A DNA stretch of 64,000 nt, from positions 3,162,001 to 3,226,000 of the forward strand of contig NZ_CP092427.2 in assembly GCF_022374875.2 (NCBI RefSeq), written 5' to 3'. Source of the DNA: Mycolicibacterium rufum (GTDB lineage Bacteria; Actinomycetota; Actinomycetes; Mycobacteriales; Mycobacteriaceae). Below are positions 29,418 to 37,236 of this stretch, one piece after another. The position numbers and the translations under genes were made by a program. Position 1 is the first letter of the stretch, and each line of letters starts with the position of its first letter. The notes under the pieces are model-generated. The model was not told the DNA's origin. It did no database searches and was given only the letters and a program-made list of their open reading frames with translations.

Positions 29418-30122
29418 ATGACACGTCGGCACTGGGCGCGCGCCGCCGCAACGCTGATCGCAGGAGTGGGAACCACCATCGTCGGTGGGGCCGTCGCGCC
29501 GGCGGCGAACGCGCAGGAATGTCCGGACGTCGAGGTGGTGTTCGCCCGCGGCACCAGCGAACAGCCGGGTGTCGGCGGTGTCGGTCAGGCGTTCGTCGAC
29601 GCGGTGCGCGCACAGGCCGCCCCCCGCTCGGTCGGCGTGTACGCGGTGAACTACGCGGCCGCCAACAACTTCGACCAACGGGAAGACATCGCCCGCACGG
29701 TGATCGACGGCGTCCGCGACGAGGCCGACCACGTCCAGGCCATGGCGGCCAACTGCCCGAACACCCGCATGGTGCTCGGCGGCTACTCCCAGGGCGCCGT
29801 GGTCACCGGCTTCACCACCTCGGACGTGGTGCCCAGCCAGGTGCCCGCCGCCGTCGCGCCGCGGCCGATGCCGCCGCAGATCGCCGATCACGTTGCCGCG
29901 GTCGTGCTGTTCGGGACACCCTCGGGCGAGTTTCTCGGCAGGTACGGTGCGCCGACGATCACCATCGGACCCGCCTACGCGGACAAGACCCTGCAGCTGT
30001 GCGCGCAGGGCGACACGATCTGCTCGGGTGCCGCTGACGGCGGCCCGACCGTGGCGCACGCCCTCTACCCGGTGAACGGAATGGTCACCGAGGGAGCGAC
30101 GTACGCCGTCGGCCGGCTGTAG
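29418..30122 (+). CDS. Secreted cutinase-family serine esterase
   Basis: A 234-residue protein. A signal peptide (RRHWARAAATLIAGVGTTIVGG) ends at ANAQE. The mature cutinase fold begins CPDVEVVFARGTSEQPGVGGVG. The catalytic Ser is in LGGYSQGAVV, Asp is expected in CAQGDTICSG and His in VAHALYPVNG. Disulfide Cys residues match the family. Mycobacterial relatives (Culp proteins) hydrolyse lipid or ester substrates outside the cell. A strong ribosome site (gaggaagga) precedes ATG 29418. Confidence 0.9.
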   Translation: MTRRHWARAAATLIAGVGTTIVGGAVAPAANAQECPDVEVVFARGTSEQPGVGGVGQAFVDAVRAQAAPRSVGVYAVNYAAANNFDQREDIARTVIDGVRDEADHVQAMAANCPNTRMVLGGYSQGAVVTGFTTSDVVPSQVPAAVAPRPMPPQIADHVAAVVLFGTPSGEFLGRYGAPTITIGPAYADKTLQLCAQGDTICSGAADGGPTVAHALYPVNGMVTEGATYAVGRL

Positions 30123-30125
30123 CCG

Positions 30126-30380
30126 TCACGCCCCGGCGGGCACCGGGTAGCGGTCGTTGACGTCGGCGTTGGTGTCCTTGCGGGCGCAGTGCGCACAGCA
30201 GAACATGCCCTCGTCGGTTTCGATGCCGTGGCCGAGAATTCGGCACCCGCAGTGCCCGCACTCCGGGGCGAGTTGCACGGTGGCGCACTCGATGCTGTCG
30301 AACGTCGCCGACCGGCCGTCCGGCCAGGTCACCGTGAACGCCTTGTCGTAGTCGTTTCCACAGGTGGCGCAGATGGTCAT
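30126..30380 (-). CDS. Small zinc-ribbon protein (Cys-rich)
   Basis: An 84-residue protein with eight or more Cys, mostly paired: MTICATCGNDYDKAFTVTW, FDSIECATVQLAPECGHCGCRILGHG and EGMFCCAHCARKD. The spacing suggests two zinc sites in a treble-clef or LIM-like arrangement. Similar actinobacterial proteins are sometimes annotated as metallothioneins, but Cys density is too low to be certain. It lies four bases from the end of the convergent cutinase gene. Confidence 0.7.
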   Translation of the reverse strand: MTICATCGNDYDKAFTVTWPDGRSATFDSIECATVQLAPECGHCGCRILGHGIETDEGMFCCAHCARKDTNADVNDRYPVPAGA

Positions 30381-30528
30381 CGCGGTCCTCTCGAGGTGTG
30401 TGTCGTGCGGTCCGGAACCGGGTTCCCGCAGCGTGTGGTCACAAACCCGGGGGTTTGGCCGGCCCGGGAGAGGGCATCAGAGAGAAGCAGCGCCGCTCCG
30501 GCGCTGTGATGAATGCCGAGGAGCACAT

Positions 30529-31221
30529 GTGACCACCGCATACACCGATCTCGACACCACCACCGCCGCAGCGGAGGTCTATCCGCCGCAAGAGGATTCG
30601 CACCTCCTGATCGACGTGCTGGTGGATGCCGGCCTGGCCCCCGGGGCGCGGGTCGCCGATCTGTGTACCGGCAGCGGAGTGGTCGCGGTGGCCGCGGCCA
30701 AGGCGGGCGCGGCGCAGGTCGACGCCTTCGAGATCTGCCCCACAGCCGTGGCGCATGCGCGCAGCAATGCGTCGGCCGCCGGCGTCGACGTCACGGTGCA
30801 TCGCGGATCATGGGCGCGGGCAGTCGAATTCGCGCCCTTCGACGTGGTGGTGGCGAATCCGCCGTACGTGCCACAGGCGCCGGTGGACGACACCGCCGTG
30901 ATCCCGGGGGAGGCGGGCCCGGCCCAGGCGTGGAATGCCGGCGTCGACGGCCGGCTGATCCTGGACCCGATGTGCGCTGCCGCGCCGCTGTTGCTGGCCG
31001 ACGGCGGTTCGATGTTGATCGTGCACTCGGAATGCTCGGACGTCACCCGCACGCTGACGGCGCTGCGCGGCCACGGAATGAACGCCGAAGTCGTTGCCCA
31101 GCAGATGATTCCGTTCGGACCGGTGATGACGGCCAGGGCCGCGTGGCTGATGCGCGAAGGCCTGCTGGCGCCGGGCTGCGAACTGGAGCGCCTCGTCGTG
31201 GTCCGCGCGGACGCGCCGTGA
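30529..31221 (+). CDS. HemK-type class I SAM-dependent methyltransferase
   Basis: A 230-residue protein. The SAM-binding motif I is VADLCTGSGVVAVAAAKAG, followed by acidic VDAFEICPTAV, and motif IV NPPYVP is that of HemK/PrmC-type N-methyltransferases. An unusual N-terminal element, VYPPQEDSHLLIDVL, is typical of HemK2-like enzymes. GTG 30529 is chosen because it is preceded by GAGGAGCAC. It is coupled by GTGA overlap to a CDGSH iron-sulfur gene and faces a diiron-oxidase gene, a trio likely to work together. Target unknown. Confidence 0.8.
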   Translation: MTTAYTDLDTTTAAAEVYPPQEDSHLLIDVLVDAGLAPGARVADLCTGSGVVAVAAAKAGAAQVDAFEICPTAVAHARSNASAAGVDVTVHRGSWARAVEFAPFDVVVANPPYVPQAPVDDTAVIPGEAGPAQAWNAGVDGRLILDPMCAAAPLLLADGGSMLIVHSECSDVTRTLTALRGHGMNAEVVAQQMIPFGPVMTARAAWLMREGLLAPGCELERLVVVRADAP

Positions 31222-31454
31222 CCGACCAGCCCGCGCGGGTGGTCCGGGTGGTTCCCGGCGGACCGGTGATGGTGGAAGGGCCGGTGCGCGTGGAACTTCC
31301 GGACGGCAGCGTGGTGGAATCCGACCGGTTCATGGTCGCGATCTGCGCGTGCCGTCGCTCGAAGACCTACCCGCTGTGCGACACCAGCCACCGACGCCGG
31401 GAACGCCCGGCGTCCGGATCGGACCAGGGATCAGTCCAGAGCGCGTCGCAGTGA
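31218..31454 (+). CDS. CDGSH-type iron-sulfur protein
   Basis: A 78-residue protein. The C-terminal half has C-A-C-R-R-S-K-T-Y-P-L-C-D-T-S-H, the three-Cys one-His ligand set of a [2Fe-2S] CDGSH cluster (D-T-S-H here in place of D-G-S-H). The N-terminal half (VVRVVPGGPVMVEGPVRV) forms small strands. Proteins of this kind transfer electrons or clusters. GTG 31218 overlaps the methyltransferase stop. The last 24 bases overlap the 3' end of the convergent oxidase gene. Confidence 0.85.
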   Translation: MTDQPARVVRVVPGGPVMVEGPVRVELPDGSVVESDRFMVAICACRRSKTYPLCDTSHRRRERPASGSDQGSVQSASQ

Positions 31455-32441
31455 GCCGCGGCCGTCGCGCCAGCTCGCCATGAGGTGATCGGCCAACCGC
31501 TCCTCGACCACGTCGAACGCGCGGATGCCGAACACCACATCGGCGTCCAGTTCCGGTTCGCGGGCCACCAGATCACCCACCACGTCGGTGCGCACGACCT
31601 GCTCGTGCACGGCGTCGGCCTCCACGTGTTCGCGATAGAACGCCGCGCACTCCTCGGGTGCGCCCATGCGCTCGAGCGCCTGCACCATCCGCTTGGATCC
31701 CGGCGGGGACGTCACCTCCGTCGCGGCGAAGTGGCCGACCGCCGCGCCGCGCAGGCGCCGGTGCAGGCCGAACATCGACATCAGGTTGACCACGGCGAGT
31801 GACTCGGCCGGCACGTCGGACAGGTAACCCAGGTAGGTGGTGTCCAGGCCCGCCGCGGCCATCAGGTCGGCGAACAACCGCTGATGCAGCCGGGCGCCCT
31901 TGCCCGCGCCGAATTCGTCGTACTCGACCGCGACGAACGAGGCCTTGGCCTGCCCGGTCAACCGGGGAATGGCCCATGCGTGGGGATCACCCTCTTTCAG
32001 GTGATAGAGCGACCGGTGCGCGAAGTACTCGCGCATCTGCTGCCAGGTTCCCTCGTCCCGCAAGTGGTAGGACGGGCCGTTGCCGCTGACCGGTTCGACG
32101 CACAGCGCATCGAGTTCGGCCAGCGCTGAAGTCTGCGGGTCGATGTCCCCGACCGCGCGACGCACATCCTCGAGGAAGAGATCCTCGAGGCGACTCCGCA
32201 GGTACAGCAGGCCGGGATTCCACTCCCAGCCGGCGTCCACCCCGGCGAAGCCGCGGTAGTGCAGCTCATAGCACAGATAGAGCGCCAGCTGCAGGTCCAG
32301 ACCGGCCGGATCGGCATCGGCCAGCGACGTCTCCACCCGTGTCAGGTAGCGCAGTGGAGCGCGTTCTGCGAGCAACTCCACCACCGACCGCGAGATCGGT
32401 CCTCGGGGTTCGGGCAGCACGGGCTGGACCATCGTGGGCAT
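31431..32441 (-). CDS. Iron-containing redox enzyme (heme-oxygenase-like diiron oxidase)
   Basis: About 336 residues, helical. Candidate diiron ligands are the Glu and His of CYELHYRGF, the Glu residues of VEYDEFGAGKGARLHQ, and the cluster REHVEADAVHEQVV near the C-terminus. This matches the HDO/TENA-like iron-containing redox family whose members oxidise amines or fatty acids. It faces the methyltransferase/CDGSH pair and could take electrons from the CDGSH protein. Starts at ATG 32441, GTG 32444 or ATG 32432 are all possible. Confidence 0.8.
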   Translation of the reverse strand: MPTMVQPVLPEPRGPISRSVVELLAERAPLRYLTRVETSLADADPAGLDLQLALYLCYELHYRGFAGVDAGWEWNPGLLYLRSRLEDLFLEDVRRAVGDIDPQTSALAELDALCVEPVSGNGPSYHLRDEGTWQQMREYFAHRSLYHLKEGDPHAWAIPRLTGQAKASFVAVEYDEFGAGKGARLHQRLFADLMAAAGLDTTYLGYLSDVPAESLAVVNLMSMFGLHRRLRGAAVGHFAATEVTSPPGSKRMVQALERMGAPEECAAFYREHVEADAVHEQVVRTDVVGDLVAREPELDADVVFGIRAFDVVEERLADHLMASWRDGRGSLRRALD

Positions 32442-32659
32442 CACGGAGCCGACATACCCGCCGGGTCCGGCGCCAAACCCGCGCGCCGACGGGGGCCCCT
32501 ACCCACGCCGGGGGCTTGATCACACCTGATTGCAGTCTTTTTCACATTTCCCGTCAGAGGCCATCGGCGGCCGGATCGGCGGGTAGCCCACCACCAGGCG
32601 CACTCAACGTGCCGTACCGGAAGACCTGCAATCGACTCCCGAAGGAGTGAGGAAAACAC

Positions 32660-33637
32660 ATGGCCACCACGGTTACCACCGAGACCACCACCGCCACGCT
32701 GATCGCTCAACTGCGCGCGGTGCTCGACCTGACCAACACCGAGATCCAGGTCGCCGAGACCCGGATCACCCAGGCGCGCACCGACGCGGTCCGCCGCGAG
32801 CTCACCCAGAACGCCGAGAACGGCCGCGACCGCGCGGAGGCCATCGAGAAGGCGATCCGCGACCTCGGCGGGTTCCCCGACGTCATCGGCCCGTTCCTGG
32901 GTCGCGCCGCCGCAGCGGTCAAGGCCCTCACCGAGCAGGCCGAGCCGTTCGACGAGGCGCTGCTCGGGGACCTCGCGCTCGAGGATCAGCTGCTGGACCG
33001 GTCGCGCTACATCAAGGCGCTGGCCGTCGCGGCCAAGCGCAAGGACGTCGAGGACCTCGCCGAGCGTCTCATCACCGCGCACTCCGCGACGGTCAACTGG
33101 TTGACCACCGTGTTGGCCGAGGACGCCCTGGGCGGCCCGGCGGCGCTGCGCCGGACGCCGGTGCAGGCTGCTGCCGGTCTGACGGTCAAGCTGCTGAACC
33201 TCCCGTTCACCTGGTCGGTGCGGCGCGCCGAGCGGGCCGCCGAGGCGGTGCGGTCGGTCCGTCCCGCGTTCGGTGACCTCGTCGACCGCGGCGCGCGCAG
33301 CAGCGAGATCGCGGCCAAGGCGCTGGCCGGGGCCCGCAACTCGGCCCTGGAGGCCGCTGAGCGCATCACCCGCGAGCAGGGCGCCGAGGACGCTGCCGAC
33401 GCCATCCACGCCGCGCGTGGTGCCGCGGGCGTCCTCGACAGCGGTGAACTGCCGATCGCGGACTACGACGAGCTGAATCAGACCGATGCCGTCGCCGCGG
33501 TCAAGGACCTGACCGAGGCGTCCGACATCCGCGTGATCGTCGCCTACGAGGAGGCGCACAAGAACCGTCAGCGCGTCGTGTCGGCCGCGCAGACCCGCCT
33601 GGCCGCCATCGCCCAGGAGGTCGTCGGCATCAGCTGA
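32660..33637 (+). CDS. Ferritin-like helical protein of unknown function
   Basis: A 325-residue, Ala/Glu/Arg-rich, all-helical protein. Long helices include LIAQLRAVLDLTNTEIQVAE and ARTDAVRRELTQNAENGRDRAEAIEKA, then a middle segment with KLLNLPFTWSVRRAERAAEAV, and a tail ending YDELNQTDAVAAVKDL...IVAYEEAHKNRQRVV. The tail pattern is known to me from mycobacterial proteins annotated as ferritin-like. A classical ferroxidase ligand set was not confirmed. A ribosome site (gaaggagtgagg) precedes ATG 32660. The 215 bases upstream hold no further feature I can name. Confidence 0.6.
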   Translation: MATTVTTETTTATLIAQLRAVLDLTNTEIQVAETRITQARTDAVRRELTQNAENGRDRAEAIEKAIRDLGGFPDVIGPFLGRAAAAVKALTEQAEPFDEALLGDLALEDQLLDRSRYIKALAVAAKRKDVEDLAERLITAHSATVNWLTTVLAEDALGGPAALRRTPVQAAAGLTVKLLNLPFTWSVRRAERAAEAVRSVRPAFGDLVDRGARSSEIAAKALAGARNSALEAAERITREQGAEDAADAIHAARGAAGVLDSGELPIADYDELNQTDAVAAVKDLTEASDIRVIVAYEEAHKNRQRVVSAAQTRLAAIAQEVVGIS

Positions 33638-33653
33638 CCCAACCCCGATACCG

Positions 33654-33688
33654 CCGGCGCGGACCGCTTCCCAGCGGCTCCGCGCCGG
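33654..33688 (+). terminator. Stem-loop terminator after the ferritin-like gene
   Basis: CCGGCGCGGA (33654-33663) pairs with TCCGCGCCGG (33679-33688) around a 15-base loop. It begins 17 bases after the stop at 33637 and is followed by TGGTGTTT. This GC-rich hairpin without a long T run is typical of mycobacterial terminators. Confidence 0.65.
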
Positions 33689-33726
33689 TGGTGTTTCAGG
33701 GTCCCCCGACGGGGTCACCTTGACGG

Positions 33727-33763
33727 CACGTCATCGTCTCGTTAGAGAATTTCTCATGACGTG
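33727..33763. promoter_or_regulatory. Nested inverted repeats upstream of the Kas-like gene
   Basis: An outer repeat, CACGTCAT (33727-33734) and ATGACGTG (33756-33763), encloses an inner dyad GAGAATTTCTC (33745-33755). The set ends 26 bases before the ATG at 33790, so a bound repressor could block initiation. The AT-rich centre is exceptional in this region. No specific regulator is recognised. Confidence 0.5.
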
Positions 33764-33789
33764 TCGACGGGTGAGGGGGATCGGACGCT

Positions 33790-35040
33790 ATGACCAGGGC
33801 TGAGCGGCCAGCCGTCGTGGTGACCGCGGTATCCGCGACGACGGCACTTGCTGCCGACGCCGAGGAAACGTGGGAAGCGCTGCGCAACGGCAAGAGCGGG
33901 ATCACATCGATCAAGGACGAGCTCACCACCCCGTTCTTGGAGGGCCTCGAGCTGCCGGTGACGATCGGCGGCCGACTCCTCGAGGACTTCGACTCCCAAC
34001 TCAACCGCGTGGAGATCCGCCGACTGTCCTACATGCAGAAGATGGCGCTGCTGCTCAACCGGCGGCTGTGGGCGGCCGCGGGCTCGCCCGAGGTGGACAC
34101 CCGCCGGCTGCTGGTGTCGGTGAGCCACGCCTACGGCAGCACGCTGGATCTGTGGACCGGGTACGAGGAGTTCAAAGCGCGCGGGCTGCGCGCGATCTCG
34201 CCGCTGGCGGTGCAGATGCACATGCCCAACGCGCCTGCAGCCGCCGTCGGACTGGACCGGCAGGCCAAGGCCGGCGTCATCGCGCCCACCAGCGGCGACG
34301 CGTCCGGCGCGTCGGCGATCGCCGAGGCCTGGCGGCTGATCGCCCTCGGTGAGGCCGACGTCGCGATCTGCGGTGGCGTGGAGTCGCGCATCGAACCGCT
34401 GCCCATCGTGGCGTTCGACAACATGGGTCTGATGTCGCACCGCAACACCGACCCGGCCGCCGCCTGCCGCCCGTTCGACCGGGACCGCGACGGCATGGTG
34501 TTCGGCGAGGCGGGGGCGCTGCTGCTGCTCGAGACCGAGGAGCACGCCGCGGCGCGCGGCGCGACGATTCTGGGCCGGCTGCTGGGGGTGGGCACCACCT
34601 CCGACACCGTCGACATGATCGAGCCCGACCCCAGCGGCGAACTCGCCGCCGCGGCGTTCTCGCGGGCCCTGCAGTTGGCGGGACTGGCGGCGGCCGACGT
34701 GGACGTGGTGACCGCTCACGCCGCCGGGACCCGGGCCGGGGACCTGGCCGAAGCGCGGGCGATCCACACCGCCCTGGGCGGACACCGCCCCGCCGTGACG
34801 GCGCCGAAGGGTGCGTTGGGGCATTCGATGGGCGCCTCGGGTGCGGTCGGCGCCGTGATCACCGTGCAGTCGCTGCGTGACGGTGTGGTGGCGCCGACCC
34901 TGAACCACGAGAACGCCGACCCCGACGTCGATCTCGACGTCGTCGCGGGTGCGGAGCGCTCCGGCGACTATCGCTACGCCGTGTCGAACACGCTCGGCTT
35001 CGGTGGCCACAACGTCTCGCTGGTGTTCGCGAAGTCCTGA
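33790..35040 (+). CDS. KasA/KasB-like beta-ketoacyl-ACP synthase lacking the active-site Cys
   Basis: A 416-residue thiolase-fold protein closely following mycobacterial KasA/KasB (SPLAVQMHMPNAPAAAVGL, FDRDRDGMVFGEAGALLLLETEEHA, AVSNTLGFGGHNVSL). The two catalytic His (H310 in TAHAAGT, H407 in FGGHN) and K340 (APKGALGHS) are kept. However, the nucleophile region reads APTSGDASGAS, placing D170 where KasA has Cys (S-A-C-S-S-G). Without Cys it cannot form the acyl-enzyme. It may act as a chain-length factor, a decarboxylase like KS-Q domains, or a binding partner of an active synthase. FAS-II/mycolate involvement is inferred. The ATG lies just after a nested inverted repeat. Confidence 0.85.
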   Translation: MTRAERPAVVVTAVSATTALAADAEETWEALRNGKSGITSIKDELTTPFLEGLELPVTIGGRLLEDFDSQLNRVEIRRLSYMQKMALLLNRRLWAAAGSPEVDTRRLLVSVSHAYGSTLDLWTGYEEFKARGLRAISPLAVQMHMPNAPAAAVGLDRQAKAGVIAPTSGDASGASAIAEAWRLIALGEADVAICGGVESRIEPLPIVAFDNMGLMSHRNTDPAAACRPFDRDRDGMVFGEAGALLLLETEEHAAARGATILGRLLGVGTTSDTVDMIEPDPSGELAAAAFSRALQLAGLAAADVDVVTAHAAGTRAGDLAEARAIHTALGGHRPAVTAPKGALGHSMGASGAVGAVITVQSLRDGVVAPTLNHENADPDVDLDVVAGAERSGDYRYAVSNTLGFGGHNVSLVFAKS

Positions 35041-35083
35041 CGCGTCACCGGTGTGCGCACCGCGCGGCGATAGTGTCCCCCTC

Positions 35084-35800
35084 GTGACGATTCCTTACGA
35101 CGAGGCGCTGCGTGACCGGATCCGGACGCACCTGGCCGGCCATGTCCGCCGCACCGTCGAGGATCCGCAGAAGCGCCGCGCGTCGGTCGCGGTGGTGCTG
35201 GTGGACTCGGTGGTCGGCGAGGACCGCGTCGATCCTGCGCCCGTCGAGGACTGGATCGCCGGGCGCCCGATGCCCGAGGATCTCGACGGACGCATGATCG
35301 ACGTGTCCGGCGGTGCCGCATTCCTGTTGTGTCGCAGGGCTTCTCGTCTGTCCTCGCATGCCGCCCAGTGGGCGTTGCCCGGCGGTCGGCTCGACCCCGG
35401 TGAGACCGCCGTCGAGGCGGCGCTGCGTGAGCTCGACGAGGAGGTCGGGGTGGCCCTGCCCGACTCGGCGGTGCTCGGCCTGCTCGACGACTACCCGACG
35501 CGCTCGGGGTACGTGATCACCCCGGTGGTGGTGTGGGGCGGGGGTCGTCTCGATCTCCGGCCGGCGCCTGACGAGGTGGTCGCGGTCTACCGGGTGGGGC
35601 TGCACCAGCTCCAGCGGGCCGACTCCCCGCGGTTCATCTCGATCGCCGAGAGCCCTCGCCCGGTCGTGCAGATCCCGTTGGGCAACGACCTCATCCACGC
35701 CCCGACCGGGGCGGTGCTGCTCCAGTTGCGGTGGTTGGGGCTGGAGGGGCGGCCGGACCCGGTCGATGGTCTGGAGCAGCCGGTTTTCGCCTGGAAATGA
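35084..35800 (+). CDS. Nudix hydrolase (CoA-pyrophosphatase-like)
   Basis: A 238-residue protein starting at GTG 35084. A complete Nudix box runs from PGGRLDPGETAVEAAL to RELDEEVGV, with the REx2EE metal-binding core. A preceding ...SSHAAQWALPGG resembles the CoA-diphosphatase subgroup, which has an HxxxWxxPGG-like pattern. It hydrolyses nucleoside-diphosphate-X compounds; the exact substrate is unknown. It lies 43 bases after the Kas-like gene. Confidence 0.8.
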   Translation: MTIPYDEALRDRIRTHLAGHVRRTVEDPQKRRASVAVVLVDSVVGEDRVDPAPVEDWIAGRPMPEDLDGRMIDVSGGAAFLLCRRASRLSSHAAQWALPGGRLDPGETAVEAALRELDEEVGVALPDSAVLGLLDDYPTRSGYVITPVVVWGGGRLDLRPAPDEVVAVYRVGLHQLQRADSPRFISIAESPRPVVQIPLGNDLIHAPTGAVLLQLRWLGLEGRPDPVDGLEQPVFAWK

Positions 35801-35845
35801 CGCTTCGGAGTTTCCTGCCGCGCCCGGCCGGGTAGCCGGTGCTTC

Positions 35846-36316
35846 GTGACGATGACGCAGATCGCCGGCCGACACCGGCTCCCGGACAGGTCGGCCCACG
35901 CCGGCCCCCGGTGGGGTGCGGCGTCGATGGTCGCCGCGGCCGGTGTCACCGGCTGGTTGCTGGCCGTGATGGACGACGACGGGCCGCGCACCGTGACGGT
36001 CCAGACGCCGCCGGCGGCCGTATCCGCCCCCGCTGAGGCCATTCAGCGCGCGGGCCTGGTGACCGCCGTCTCGGCGACGTCGCTGACCACCACCGCCTCC
36101 GACGGCCAAGTCACCACCTTCCGGATCACCCCGGACACCGCCGCCATCACCCGGCCCGGCGCGTCGACCCCGTACGCGGCGACGTCCTTCGCGCCGTCCC
36201 AGCACGTTTTGGTCGTGGGCGTCGTCCACGACGGCGTTCCGGTGGCCACCGCGATCGCCGACCCGGCCGCCACCGGCCCCGCCGGCGCACCGATGGACTA
36301 CGACCTTCCGGCCTGA
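35846..36316 (+). CDS. Membrane-anchored protein of unknown function
   Basis: A 156-residue protein (GTG 35846, or ATG 35852). A cytoplasmic basic stretch is followed by one weak TM helix (GAASMVAAAGVTGWLLAVM). The Thr/Ala-rich outer region contains LVTAVSATSLTTTASDGQVTTF and a compact beta-rich part with HVLVVGVVHDGVPVATAI. The latter resembles small OB-like DUF5666-type domains, where a periodic T/V pattern precedes G-x-V. No function is assigned. Confidence 0.6.
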   Translation: MTMTQIAGRHRLPDRSAHAGPRWGAASMVAAAGVTGWLLAVMDDDGPRTVTVQTPPAAVSAPAEAIQRAGLVTAVSATSLTTTASDGQVTTFRITPDTAAITRPGASTPYAATSFAPSQHVLVVGVVHDGVPVATAIADPAATGPAGAPMDYDLPA

Positions 36317-36337
36317 CCGGCTCTCGGCTCGTTGCCG

Positions 36338-36385
36338 ACATCACACTGAAGCTGTTACGTTTGTGATGTTCTGTGTGATGTTCTG
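36338..36385. promoter_or_regulatory. DeoR-type operator repeats upstream of the sugar operon
   Basis: TGTGATGTTCTG occurs twice in perfect tandem (36362-36373 and 36374-36385), and an inverted half-site ACATCACA stands at 36338-36345. The last repeat ends 23 bases before the regulator's GTG at 36409. Multiple half-sites in the promoter of a DeoR gene suggest autoregulation by the oligomeric repressor, released by a phosphosugar. Confidence 0.6.
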
Positions 36386-36408
36386 CCGTCGCAGTGAGGA
36401 GGCCGGTT

Positions 36409-37236
36409 GTGTCCACACCCCACCGGGCCGCCGGGAACGCGTCGCGGCGCGCCGAGATCGCCGAGTTCGTGAAGACCAAGGGCGCCGTCCGCATCGACGA
36501 GCTCGCCGACCAGTTCGGGGTCAGCACGATGACCATCCATCGCGACCTGGACCACCTGCACGCCAAAGGCATGCTGCGCAAGGTGCGATCGGGTGCCGAG
36601 GCCCCGCCCAGTGAGGCGTTTGAACGCAACATCGACCTCCGCAGGGCGCTCAACCTCGCCGAGAAGCGCGCGGTGGCGTCGGCCGGTTTCGCGTGGGCGG
36701 CCGACCGCGTCGACATGGCCGCGGTCGCGCTCGACGACAGCACCACCGCACTGCACGTGGTGCCGCTGCTGCTGTCCCGTCTGCCGTTGACCGTCATCAC
36801 CAACTTCCTGCCCGCCATCAACGACCTGTCGGCGGATCCACGGGTGCGGCTCAACGCCATCGGCGGGGACTTTGTGCCCGAGTACTCCTCGTTCCTCGGA
36901 CCGCAGGCCACCCGAGCCCTGCACGACATGCACTACGACGTGCTGTTCATGTCGGTCCCCGCGGTATCGCGCGGCATGTGCTTCCACCCGTCCAGTGCCG
37001 CAGCAGAACTCAAGCGTGCGTTCCTGGACAGCGCCGAACTGCGGGTTTTGCTGATCGACCACACCAAGGTCGCCCGGCGCGCCATCCACCGGATCTGCGA
37101 CCTCGAGGCCTTCGACGCCGTGGTCGTCGACGCCGGCATCGTCGACGAGGAGCGGCAGCGCCTCGCCGACGGCGGTGCGAACCTCGTGGTGGCCGAGATC
37201 GCTTCGCCGACAAATGAATCGGTGGGAGCGCCATGA
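36409..37236 (+). CDS. DeoR-family transcriptional regulator of a sugar/polyol operon
   Basis: A 275-residue protein. The N-terminal winged HTH (RRAEIAEFVKTKGAVRIDEL, then FGVSTMTIHRDLDHLHAKGML) is classic DeoR. The C-terminal phosphosugar-binding domain has ALDDSTTALHVVPLL and LLIDHTKVARRAIHRICDL. It probably represses the kinase, dehydrogenase and aldolase genes downstream, with a phosphorylated sugar as inducer. GTG 36409 follows a strong AGGAGG. The stop overlaps the kinase ATG by four bases. Confidence 0.88.
   Translation: MSTPHRAAGNASRRAEIAEFVKTKGAVRIDELADQFGVSTMTIHRDLDHLHAKGMLRKVRSGAEAPPSEAFERNIDLRRALNLAEKRAVASAGFAWAADRVDMAAVALDDSTTALHVVPLLLSRLPLTVITNFLPAINDLSADPRVRLNAIGGDFVPEYSSFLGPQATRALHDMHYDVLFMSVPAVSRGMCFHPSSAAAELKRAFLDSAELRVLLIDHTKVARRAIHRICDLEAFDAVVVDAGIVDEERQRLADGGANLVVAEIASPTNESVGAP

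Noticed and set aside
36362..36385. CRISPR-like tandem repeat
   Set aside because: Only two contiguous 12-bp copies with no spacers, directly before a DeoR gene.
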